DNA of 64,000 bases from UBA1672 sp050633645 (lineage in GTDB: Bacteria > Pseudomonadota > Alphaproteobacteria > Micavibrionales > Micavibrionaceae): NCBI GenBank assembly GCA_050633645.1, contig JBOEGX010000002.1, positions 682,001 through 746,000 on the forward strand, in the 5' to 3' direction. The translations under genes were made by a program, and so were the position numbers. Shown here piece after piece: positions 17,234 to 24,913 of the stretch (position 1 is its first letter; each line of letters starts with the position of its first letter). A model generated the notes under the pieces. The model was not told the origin of the DNA. It was given only the letters and a program-made list of their open reading frames with translations, and did no database searches.

Positions 17234-17287
17234 TCTGCGCGAAGCGCACTATCCAAGCTTTAAACCTAGACAAAAAAGGAGATTATC

Positions 17288-17644
17288 ATGTCTAAAATCG
17301 GATATCTAAAATCTGTCTCAGACGGCAACCCACAAGAACTATATGGAGAGATTAAAACACTCCAGTTACAGCTTCAAATAAACTTGGTGCCTATTCACCA
17401 AAAAACCAAAGCTAGCGCGCCAGATTACACAATCTATGCGCATGGTGAAATTGAAATCGGATCAGCTTGGATAAAGACGAAGCAAAAGCTCGGTCAAAGC
17501 CAATTGGAATTTTTAAGCATCACAGTCGATGATCCATCGATGCCCAATGCGCTTAATGTTGCGGCATGGAAAATGGATAACGGTCTATATGAGATTACGT
17601 GGCGCCGCCGCCAATCAGGTCAAAACCAGAACGAAGCGGCTTAA
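17288..17644 (+). CDS. DUF736 family protein
   Basis: 118 residues matching DUF736: IGYLKSVSDGNPQELYGEIKTLQLQLQ at the start, a middle SAPDYTIYAHGEIEIGSAWI, and LSITVDDPSMPNALNVAAW then YEITWRRR. The family is found mostly on plasmids and integrative conjugative elements of Alphaproteobacteria, near replication or transfer genes, and its function is unknown. The ATG follows AAGGAGATTATC at good spacing. It sits between the nested inverted repeats and rep, consistent with a plasmid-like origin of this segment. Confidence 0.85.
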   Translation: MSKIGYLKSVSDGNPQELYGEIKTLQLQLQINLVPIHQKTKASAPDYTIYAHGEIEIGSAWIKTKQKLGQSQLEFLSITVDDPSMPNALNVAAWKMDNGLYEITWRRRQSGQNQNEAA

Positions 17645-17704
17645 CAACTAAGGGGGGGGCATCTTTTGTACCACGCCCCCCTACACATACATTGGAGATA
17701 TAAA

Positions 17705-18886
17705 ATGCAAATGATCTATAACAATTTTGATGGTTTAGATATTAGTTTTCAGGGCGCATTCCCTCAAACCGTACTAGATCAACTGGCAGAGGCCAGAACG
17801 CAAGCCCAGAATGAGAAGCGCGAAGTGGTGGCGCATATCGGGCATGATAGGCTTCCCGTGATGGTGGCGGAGACAGGCGCAAAAGGCGGCTATCGATACC
17901 GCTTTGATACTGGCATAGATGGTGAAACATGGTTTGTTGCCCATTCCACCAACTCAAAATCATGGAATTTCCGCGTATCCGTTAAGAGCCTTGCCCTTGC
18001 GTTAAGCGGTTATGAAGCGGTTAAGCAGCGCTTATCGGAGCGCTTAATTTCATTTGAAGCCGTGGGCGCAAGCGCTTATGACCATGAAATAAGCGGTAAT
18101 ACTAAGCGCTTATACCTGCCTTTAGAGCGCATTAGCCGTTTTGACTATTGTTTCGACTTTATCACGGATAGCGCTTATCAACCGCTTGCGGAGCGCTTTG
18201 TTGCGCATCAACGCTCAAAAAAGCATGTTTATGGAGAGCATGGCACGCTTCCCACCTATAACGCGTCAAACGGCGATATAACCAACACAATCCGCATTGG
18301 TGAAATGCCAAACAGGCAAATTGCAATGTATAACAAAACAAAAGAGATAATCGCTTCATCCAAAAAATACTGGTGGGATATTTGGGATATAGACCCAGCG
18401 CCTTTTAAAAATGGTGAAAAGCAGATATGGCGCATTGAAGTACGCGCGGGACGCAATGAACTCGATAAATGGCCTTTAAAGCGCTTTGATGAATTTGATG
18501 ATAAAGCGGGTGATATTATAGTGAGCATCCTAAAAGCGATTAGATATACAAACCCTATAAGCGATCAAAACAGATCACGTTGGCCTATCGCGCCACTATG
18601 GCAAGAAACTATAGACACCGCCTATAAGGCACTCGCCCCTTATAGGACAAACGCTATAAGGGAAGCTATAGTCAGAGACTATAGAGAAAATATAGTAAAC
18701 GGCTATAGTGAACGCATTATAGGAAACCTTATAGGAATGACCGCCGCGCAAGGTCGCGACATATCCGAATTAACTATAGTCGCCGAAGAAATCGAAGCCC
18801 TTATAGAAGCGATAGTTCAAAAGGATAGAAAAGCGGTTGAAGATAAATTTAAGCGGGCTGTAGAGCGGTTTGAGTTTATTGAGTAG
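17705..18886 (+). CDS. rep: Replication initiation protein (Rep_trans-like)
   Basis: 393 residues from the ATG that follows GGAG; an upstream TTG in the same frame has no support. The central region ISRFDYCFDFITDS, then RIGEMPNRQIAMYNKTKEI and WRIEVRAGRNEL, fits the Rep_trans group of rolling-circle initiators of plasmids and phages. That suggests the integrated unit can or once could replicate as a circle. Two oddities: AGCGCTT occurs six times between 18026 and 18197, and TATAG/CTATAA hexamers occur about a dozen times between 18553 and 18805, forcing rare ATA and AGG/AGA codons. The stop TAG is part of the first CRISPR repeat. Confidence 0.8.
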   Translation: MQMIYNNFDGLDISFQGAFPQTVLDQLAEARTQAQNEKREVVAHIGHDRLPVMVAETGAKGGYRYRFDTGIDGETWFVAHSTNSKSWNFRVSVKSLALALSGYEAVKQRLSERLISFEAVGASAYDHEISGNTKRLYLPLERISRFDYCFDFITDSAYQPLAERFVAHQRSKKHVYGEHGTLPTYNASNGDITNTIRIGEMPNRQIAMYNKTKEIIASSKKYWWDIWDIDPAPFKNGEKQIWRIEVRAGRNELDKWPLKRFDEFDDKAGDIIVSILKAIRYTNPISDQNRSRWPIAPLWQETIDTAYKALAPYRTNAIREAIVRDYRENIVNGYSERIIGNLIGMTAAQGRDISELTIVAEEIEALIEAIVQKDRKAVEDKFKRAVERFEFIE

Positions 18887-19710
18887 CTTCCCATCCGACA
18901 CGGTTATGCTATGATTAAAATCTTGGAAATGGCGTATAGCTAGGGGTCATAGCTTCCCATCCGACACGGTTATGCTATGATATATGGTGTGCGGTCACGC
19001 CGAAATCTTTAGTCATAGCTTCCCATCCGACACGGTTATGCTATGATCCAGATAACCTAGTTATGCGATACAGGATAGTCATAGCTTCCCATCCGACACG
19101 GTTATGCTATGATACCGTACCCGCATCTTGTACTATTATTAATGTCATAGCTTCCCATCCGACACGGTTATGCTATGATTATATCCTTTAACTCTAAGTA
19201 TGTTCCCGTGTCATAGCTTCCCATCCGACACGGTTATGCTATGATGCTCGTAGGCGCGTTGCGTTGTCATGATATGTCATAGCTTCCCATCCGACACGGT
19301 TATGCTATGATTATTTTTTTGTTTTATAGTGATGTTTGATTATTGTCATAGCTTCCCATCCGACACGGTTATGCTATGATTGTCAGGTTTTCGGCCTTTG
19401 AATTTACCCGGTCATAGCTTCCCATCCGACACGGTTATGCTATGATCTGATTTTAATTATACCCCCGCGCAAATGAGTCATAGCTTCCCATCCGACACGG
19501 TTATGCTATGATACGCAGCACGACTTTACGCTGTGATTTTAAGTCATAGCTTCCCATCCGACACGGTTATGCTATGATTTACGGAGGATAGCTTTATATG
19601 CTCCCGAAGTCATAGCTTCCCATCCGACACGGTTATGCTATGATTCATCCGAAAAATCAGAGTTAATTGCTATGGTCATAGCTTCCCATCCGACACGGTT
19701 ATGCTATGAT
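18880..19710 (+). CRISPR. CRISPR array, 13 repeats and 12 spacers, type II-C
   Basis: 36-base repeats start GTCATAGCTTCCC and end GGTTATGCTATGAT; repeats 2-13 are identical. Repeat 1 (18880-18915) differs only in its first four bases (TGAG for GTCA) and overlaps the rep stop codon. Spacers are 30 bases, except spacer 7 (19312-19344), which is 33 and A/T rich. Starts are 18880, 18946, 19012, 19078, 19144, 19210, 19276, 19345, 19411, 19477, 19543, 19609 and 19675. The tracrRNA anti-repeat at 24232 shows that the plus strand is the crRNA sense. The repeat's 3' end TGCTATGAT looks like an extended -10 promoter, as known in Neisseria II-C repeats. The degenerate end being on the rep side suggests that side is the older end. 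Confidence 0.98.
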
Positions 19711-19774
19711 AGATCTTGGTTTAAGTGGCTGGAAATACTTAATAAACTTGTATTTGATTGAACAAAAACTTTAG

Positions 19775-19804
19775 CCCTCACCTCTAAAAAGGTGGGGGTT
19801 TTTG
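19775..19804 (+). terminator. Rho-independent terminator of the CRISPR transcript
   Basis: CCCTCACCT at 19775-19783 pairs with AGGTGGGGG at 19790-19798 (nine pairs, one G-T), followed by TTTTT. It lies 64 bases after the last repeat and just before the cas2 stop on the other strand, so it ends rightward crRNA transcription. Confidence 0.8.
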
Positions 19805-19821
19805 CTTTTAGATGATTCGTT

Positions 19822-20151
19822 TTAGAATAAAACGAGCTGTTCAGATTGTGCTTTTTCATTGTTTTTCTTTGTTCCAACCAGAATTTTCATGCGTTCATAT
19901 TGCTTATCTGTAATTTGTATAACGCGCACACTCCCCTTTTCTGGGATAGTGGCGTGTAGCCGTTGCAAATGTTTATCAACGCGGTCTTTGCCATTACAGA
20001 TTCGTGCATAGACGGAGAATTGTATCATCATATACCCGTCTTTGAGAAGGAAATTACGAAATCGCGTTGCGGTGCGGCGTTCTGGTTTGGTTTTAACGGG
20101 AAGGTCGAAAAAAACGAAGAGCCACATAAAATTGTCCTTTTTCGTTGCCAT
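19822..20151 (-). CDS. cas2: CRISPR-associated protein Cas2
   Basis: 109 residues. A ferredoxin-like fold begins LFVFFDLPVKTKPERRTATR with the conserved Asp after the first strand. GYMMIQFSVYARICNG and GSVRVIQITDKQYERM follow, as in type II Cas2 proteins. It forms the Cas1-Cas2 integrase that inserts new spacers. It is the last gene of the cas9-cas1-cas2 operon, starting 3 bases after the cas1 stop. The absence of csn2 or cas4 nearby defines subtype II-C. Confidence 0.96.
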   Translation of the reverse strand: MATKKDNFMWLFVFFDLPVKTKPERRTATRFRNFLLKDGYMMIQFSVYARICNGKDRVDKHLQRLHATIPEKGSVRVIQITDKQYERMKILVGTKKNNEKAQSEQLVLF

Positions 20152-20154
20152 TAA

Positions 20155-21066
20155 TTATTTCCCTTTAATCTTGAATTCGGGAAGAAGTAAAAGGGCAGGA
20201 GATTTACCATCAATCGCATTAACAAGGGACGCTGCTACTTTATCGCAGGCATTGGCAATGGTGTGGTTTTGCCCATCGATAAAACAGTTCACGTTTCCTA
20301 TATTGGCAAGAGATTGTCTGATGGAAGCGCCGAGCTTGTGTTCATCCGTATTTAGCTCATCTGATTGCCTCATATTCCACACCATGTTATCAACGAAGGG
20401 GCGGAAGACCTCCATCATATCATCGGTAAGGTTAAAGGCGTTGAGTTGATTGCAGTGATGGATACCAAAGGTGGGCAATAAGCCATACGCCACTTGCGAA
20501 CGGGCAACAAAAGCGCGGAGCACCGCATATCCATAATTGAGCGCGGCATTGGTGATGTCATTTCCGCTACGTCTGAAATCATCACCCATTAACCGAGGCC
20601 AATATTCTCTCGCGGCCTGTGCTTCGATATTTTTAGGATCACCAGATTTTATCTGCCCCGCAAGTGCGTAAAGGCGTTTGGCATCGGCGTTTCCACTGGC
20701 TTTTTCAAGGCATGCAGCTTGGTTTTTAATCTTTGATTCTACCACGCGTTGCCATAAACGGCCTTTCATGCTGTCCGTCCATGATATTTGGATGTGCGCC
20801 ACGCGGCTTTGGCGGGAATGGGGTTGAAATGGTAGCAACACGCCGTTTGGAATATGTGTTTCATCGCACGTAATCACAATCACGCCTTTGTTTTGACACG
20901 CGCCAAGCAATGTTGAGGATAGGGTGATTTGCGGAGATTCCAGAATAAGGGCGGTTATATCCTCAATGGGGAGAGTAAATTCCCCATCATCATTCCGCAG
21001 CCGCAATTGTCCCTTTGATAGAGACAGATTCGCCGCATTTTGAATCATCACACTGCGCCACGCCAA
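20155..21066 (-). CDS. cas1: CRISPR-associated endonuclease Cas1
   Basis: 303 residues, typical for type II. It begins MAWRSVMIQNAANLSLSKGQ, the usual subtype II start. The start codon is TTG preceded by AAAGGA and lies 77 bases inside the cas9 reading frame. The catalytic metal ligands are visible: Glu in AQAAREYWPRL, His in PTFGIHHCNQLNAFNL and Asp/Glu in TDDMMEVFRPFVD. Cas1 is the integrase subunit for spacer acquisition. All key residues are present, so acquisition may be active, in line with twelve identical repeats. Confidence 0.97.
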   Translation of the reverse strand: MAWRSVMIQNAANLSLSKGQLRLRNDDGEFTLPIEDITALILESPQITLSSTLLGACQNKGVIVITCDETHIPNGVLLPFQPHSRQSRVAHIQISWTDSMKGRLWQRVVESKIKNQAACLEKASGNADAKRLYALAGQIKSGDPKNIEAQAAREYWPRLMGDDFRRSGNDITNAALNYGYAVLRAFVARSQVAYGLLPTFGIHHCNQLNAFNLTDDMMEVFRPFVDNMVWNMRQSDELNTDEHKLGASIRQSLANIGNVNCFIDGQNHTIANACDKVAASLVNAIDGKSPALLLLPEFKIKGK

Positions 21067-24000
21067 GGCGTTTTTCCTTTGTTATTCTTTGCTTACCCCC
21101 AAAATAATCCACAGAATACTTCTCGAATGCAAGTAAAGTTTTAATACCTGTGCGTGTAGTGCCATTTTTTCCAAAAGATGGATCGCTATCATGCGTACGT
21201 ATGCTAATATTTCCTGTTGAACGGTCAACTGTCCCCATGTAATAGGCGAGATAATCTTCTTTTGTACTTTTGATTCTGACGAGGTCATTTTTATAAAGTG
21301 AAAAGATAAAGTCATTATCGTTCATTTCGATCCAGTCCTTTTCATCTTTTCCCTGAAAAATGGCTTTATTCGGCAGTTTGTCTTGAATGAAGTGGTGGAC
21401 GTAAATTGGGATCACGAAAAATTTTCCATTTTTCTGGAATATATCAATTCTGATTTGATCCCCGTTACTCGCCAAACCTTCGTTAATGATAATCCCGCTT
21501 TTCTCGCTTGTTTCTATACGAATAGAATTGACGCGCGGCGCGGTTTTTGATGAGTCATTAACGGGCATGTGAACGGGCGTTGCAAAAGCCTTTTTCGGTT
21601 CATCACCATGTGCTTCAAGTCGATCCTTTAGGATATTATAAAGTTTTATGTTCCGCCCTTTATCAACCATGTTTTCAAGGGTGGTGAGCTTAACACTGCC
21701 CAGTTTAACCCGTTGTATCACCTTGTTATCAGATTTACGGATGCTGCGGATTGTTTCCTGATGTGCCGATCCAGTGATTTTGCGGACGGGCATGCGAGAT
21801 ACGAAGATATTATTCACAGATGCAAGTGCATCATCGCGGAATGTATCCCAAGGTTTGGATGGTAAAGGACGTTCGGACGGGTTTTTCTTGCGTGCTTCGA
21901 ATTTATCCCATTGCGATAGTTTTTGCACCATGCTTTGTGTGGAACACGCTAAAACGATTGCATCTTGCGCATGGTGGCGATCATTGCCTCTGTTCTTCTT
22001 TCCAAGTCCCCAAGCATGCCGTAAGTTCGAGGTTAGAGAGCCATTACGCGTTTGCACTTTAACATCAAGGCTATCCGCCAAATGGCTGTGTAATAATTTA
22101 GCCATATAGCGCGTATCATTGAGGGCGCGGTCTTTCCATGCTTGCTCCCGATCTTTAAACTCTTCGAGAAGAAGATTTTCGGCCTTTTTAGGGGGGAGCT
22201 GTTTCGCAAAAGTTTCTAGCGCAGCAAAACGCGCCGTACCTGATAGATACTCGAAGGGCGTTTGATTTCCTTTTCGCTGGTTTTCATCAGAGGTACATAA
22301 AATTTTGTTCATATAAGAATTATTCCATGAACGGCTGTATGGGATAATATGATCTATTTGCGTTGTTGTGCTATCGCGCAGCATTTCGGGTGTTATATAT
22401 TGCCCTGAATAGGGGCAAAAACCATCTTGTTCTTTCCAAAGGCGATATTTCAAAATATCCTCGCCTCTTACATTGTCTTCGACCATGCCAAGGATTTCCG
22501 CGACATGTTGGCGCGCTTCATTACGATAGGATTCATTCTTTTTTTGTTCAGTTTCGATATTATTTCTACCTGTGATCCACTTTCCTGTTGTCTGGCTTTT
22601 ATAGCCAACTTTGGGCATTGCAATATCTCGTGCCAATTCAACAATAATGGTTTCGGGCATGCCATATCTGCGGATACAGGCATTTATAACTTTGCGCGTT
22701 TGGGCGAGGGCGCGATTAACCACGGGATTGCGAATATCATCAAATGGCGGGACGAGAGCATGCCCCTTGCTTTGTGTTAAGCCATGATGTCCATAAATCT
22801 CTGTACACGCTTCATCATATCGCTTGCCTGATTGCATCAGGGGCAGAATTTTACGGATAGCGACCAAAGACAAATCAACGGTCTTACTGAAATTTGTAAT
22901 ACTGCACAGGCGCGATTTTTCATCATCTGTTAAGTTATGCTTTGAAAAGCGCTCATCAACCTGTTTTCTATCCTCATAGAAGGATAGAGTATGCGCAATA
23001 TCATCCAGAGCATCACGGCGGCTATTGACCCATGCTTGCCAGTCTATTTCACTGCCCGTGTCCAAGGCTTCTTTAATTGCATGGTATCCTGATAGTTTCA
23101 AAAACACCGATTTTTCGGTGTTATCACGAATCTTTTCCCATGAATTATCATCGTCCTTTAACTTGCGGTAGCTCAGGTTAAAGCGTTCATCATTAGATAA
23201 CGCCAATGCGTCACGCGCCTGTTTATAGGTCACTCCGCTTTTGTTTTTATGGGCAAGATCGGCAAGGCGGTTTTTTTCGTCCTGTGTTAAAAAGCGCTCA
23301 TTGCTTTTTGTATCTTTGATTTTAGCGCGGTTTAAATTCCCCCACAGCACAAATAATTCTGCCGTATATGAAAATTTAGGGGCACGTTTTTCACCCTCTT
23401 CAAACGTACATGTACCGACCAAATGTTCGGATGATTGCAGTGGGCGTTGATAAAACGCAATTCCGTCGCCTGCGCGGGTATTGCGCTCTTCTTTTTTACC
23501 GCTTCCCGCGTATTCAAGGCGTAATTCCTCTGTTGCTTTTGTATTTCCAAATTTACGCTGTGTCTCAAAAACAATATTGATTTCTCTACGCAGTTCATCA
23601 CGTTTAATTGAGTTTGTATAATCCCCATCGCCATTGCGTTTTTTGGGTTGTACCGCGAGGTAAGATGCGATTGTTTGTGCGCCTAAATCCCTAGCTTTTT
23701 CTTCTAATTCGGTTGCGCCAGATAAGACTTTTTTGCCTTCATTATCATTGGCCTCTGCGTCACCTTTCTTATTCGATTGAAACCCACGGCGCTTGGCGAT
23801 GTGAAATAGAACGCGTGCAAATTCGCCATCCTCTAATTTGCGTTCTAGGGCTGCCTTTCGTAAATCCCATGGAGAGAGCGCAACACCCTCATTTTTTGAT
23901 TGGTCAATCAAATGAATATCTTGTAATCCATTGCGTTTTAGGAGTGCGCGAATTTGCTTTTTTCGTTGAGAGCGACGACCAATAACGCGGCGCATTCCAC

Positions 24001-24160
24001 GCTTTTCACGGCGTGGGGCGGCGAGAGATGCGCCATCTTTCGGATTTTCTGCAGCTTCGAAGATATGCACGCCACTAAATAAAATTTCTTTGCGATCATT
24101 ATTAACACCCGCAAAACCAACGGACGCAATACCAATATCAATACCTAAAAAATACGTCAT
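20990..24160 (-). CDS. cas9: Type II-C Cas9 RNA-guided nuclease
   Basis: 1056 residues, in the compact II-C size class. RuvC-I FLGIDIGIASVGFAG has catalytic Asp8. The Arg-rich bridge helix RREKRGMRRVIGRRSQRKKQ is at about 50-70. RuvC-II ETIIVELARDI (Glu) lies near 505, the HNH motif IDHIIPYSRSWNNSYMNK with later Asn near 600-625, and RuvC-III DRHHAQDAIVLAC (His and Asp) near 730. The C-terminal PAM-interacting region is about 850-1030. All nuclease residues are intact. The last 20 or so residues, after ITKEKRLGVA, are encoded in the 77-base overlap with cas1 and look like a tail added by that overlap. It is divergent from the tracrRNA gene, and the PAM cannot be read from the sequence. Confidence 0.98.
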   Translation of the reverse strand: MTYFLGIDIGIASVGFAGVNNDRKEILFSGVHIFEAAENPKDGASLAAPRREKRGMRRVIGRRSQRKKQIRALLKRNGLQDIHLIDQSKNEGVALSPWDLRKAALERKLEDGEFARVLFHIAKRRGFQSNKKGDAEANDNEGKKVLSGATELEEKARDLGAQTIASYLAVQPKKRNGDGDYTNSIKRDELRREINIVFETQRKFGNTKATEELRLEYAGSGKKEERNTRAGDGIAFYQRPLQSSEHLVGTCTFEEGEKRAPKFSYTAELFVLWGNLNRAKIKDTKSNERFLTQDEKNRLADLAHKNKSGVTYKQARDALALSNDERFNLSYRKLKDDDNSWEKIRDNTEKSVFLKLSGYHAIKEALDTGSEIDWQAWVNSRRDALDDIAHTLSFYEDRKQVDERFSKHNLTDDEKSRLCSITNFSKTVDLSLVAIRKILPLMQSGKRYDEACTEIYGHHGLTQSKGHALVPPFDDIRNPVVNRALAQTRKVINACIRRYGMPETIIVELARDIAMPKVGYKSQTTGKWITGRNNIETEQKKNESYRNEARQHVAEILGMVEDNVRGEDILKYRLWKEQDGFCPYSGQYITPEMLRDSTTTQIDHIIPYSRSWNNSYMNKILCTSDENQRKGNQTPFEYLSGTARFAALETFAKQLPPKKAENLLLEEFKDREQAWKDRALNDTRYMAKLLHSHLADSLDVKVQTRNGSLTSNLRHAWGLGKKNRGNDRHHAQDAIVLACSTQSMVQKLSQWDKFEARKKNPSERPLPSKPWDTFRDDALASVNNIFVSRMPVRKITGSAHQETIRSIRKSDNKVIQRVKLGSVKLTTLENMVDKGRNIKLYNILKDRLEAHGDEPKKAFATPVHMPVNDSSKTAPRVNSIRIETSEKSGIIINEGLASNGDQIRIDIFQKNGKFFVIPIYVHHFIQDKLPNKAIFQGKDEKDWIEMNDNDFIFSLYKNDLVRIKSTKEDYLAYYMGTVDRSTGNISIRTHDSDPSFGKNGTTRTGIKTLLAFEKYSVDYFGGKQRITKEKRLGVAQCDDSKCGESVSIKGTIAAAE

Positions 24161-24183
24161 GAAAAATCCCCTAAATAAATATA

Positions 24184-24221
24184 CTTAATGTCTTGACTCA
24201 TTAAGGTATAAGTTGCAACTT
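24184..24221. promoter_or_regulatory. Two dyads in the cas9/tracrRNA divergent promoter region
   Basis: CTTAATG at 24184-24190 and CATTAAG at 24199-24205 form a perfect inverted repeat around TCTTGACT. A perfect palindrome AAGTTGCAACTT follows at 24210-24221. Both lie between the cas9 start and the tracrRNA and could bind a regulator of both. TATAAG at 24207 could be a -10 for the tracrRNA, but a matching -35 is weak, so promoter positions are not fixed. Confidence 0.4.
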
Positions 24222-24228
24222 GTTTTTA

Positions 24229-24328
24229 CTGATAGCATAACCGTGTCGGATACGTTGTTATGATAAGGTACTTAATTGTACCGCAAAGTTTCTGCCCCTG
24301 TTTGGTTTACCATTCAGGGGCATCTTTA
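24229..24328 (+). ncRNA. tracrRNA of the type II-C system
   Basis: Bases 24232-24251 (ATAGCATAACCGTGTCGGAT) are an exact 20-base match to the reverse complement of the CRISPR repeat, followed by a partly matching TTATGAT. Next come a small hairpin GGTAC-TTAATT-GTACC (24267-24282), the segment GCAAAGTTTC, and a terminator TGCCCCTG (24293) with CAGGGGCA (24315) then TCTTTA. This layout and the CCGCAA...TCTGCCCCT...AGGGGCATC pattern closely resemble the Neisseria tracrRNA. It pairs with pre-crRNA and loads Cas9. The 5' end is approximate. Confidence 0.93.
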
Positions 24329-24348
24329 TAACCAAAACTTCCTGATTT

Positions 24349-24438
24349 GGGGGCACAAGTGGGGGCATGTTTTAAATTCACATTGTCACTAATTAATTAA
24401 TATCAGTCGTTTAGGGGGTAAAAATGAGGGATGCCCCC
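24349..24438. promoter_or_regulatory. Paired G-rich boxes, putative integrase arm sites (right)
   Basis: GGGGGCA at 24349 and 24361 (same 12-base step as the left copy), with inverse TGCCCCC at 24432. A third diverged pair, GGGGGTA and GGGGTA, again 12 bases apart, lies at 24552-24569, preceded by TTATTCG as the left copy is. These mark the likely right end of the integrated element. No clean duplicate of the tRNA 3' end was found, so the exact junction is unknown. Confidence 0.45.
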
Positions 24439-24557
24439 TTTTCCCTTTTTATACCATCCAATACAGTCAAGAATTCGTTGATTTATCAAGGGTTTTAGCG
24501 TATATTTCGTCTTATGATGTTCTATATAGTCTTATTCGATCCGCTTAATTTGGGGGT

Positions 24558-24830
24558 ATGAACGGGGTATATACCAAACGCTTGAGAGGTGATATCCTCG
24601 ATGAAATCGCCATATATGTTTAAGCGTGGTCATTTCCCAACAGGCCAAAGCTTGCGGTCAAAGCGAATTTAGCCACGGTTTGCGATGAGGCGCAAACTCT
24701 GTTTCCTAAGCAGATAAACAGAATAAATGACCTGAACTCAATGATTATAAAAGAATCTGGAAAGGTTCATGGCTTTTTTGAAATAAAATATGCATCTCCC
24801 GATGGTAAAAAAAAGGTGGTGGTAGGTTAA
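24558..24830 (+). pseudogene. Broken gene fragment at the right end of the island
   Basis: An ATG at 24558 opens MNGVYTKRLRGDILDEIAIY, then meets TAA at 24621. The same frame continues without a stop for 68 codons to TAA at 24828, with protein-like sequence such as LATVCDEAQTLFPKQINRI and ESGKVHGFFEIKYASPDG. It may be a gene with one in-frame stop or two fragments brought together. The family is not recognised. Apart from this, the tracrRNA and the G-rich boxes, 24161-24913 holds nothing else visible. Confidence 0.4.
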
Positions 24831-24913
24831 TTTGTGTAATGGAACACATAATCTTGCATCACCTATCATAATCCATTACATATCGCACATACAAAAAAAT
24901 TAGGCAGGTCAAG

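Noticed and set aside
24193..24212. TTGACT and TATAAG as the tracrRNA promoter
   Set aside because: They are only 8 bases apart, far from the 16-18 needed for a normal pair.
24331..24913. A duplicated tRNA-Tyr 3' end (attR) to the right of cas9
   Set aside because: No copy of the TTCGAATCCTGCC segment is present. TGCCCCCTTTTCCCTTTT at 24432 resembles the sequence around the tRNA end only with a gap and overlaps the G-rich box motif, so it is not reported as an att site.
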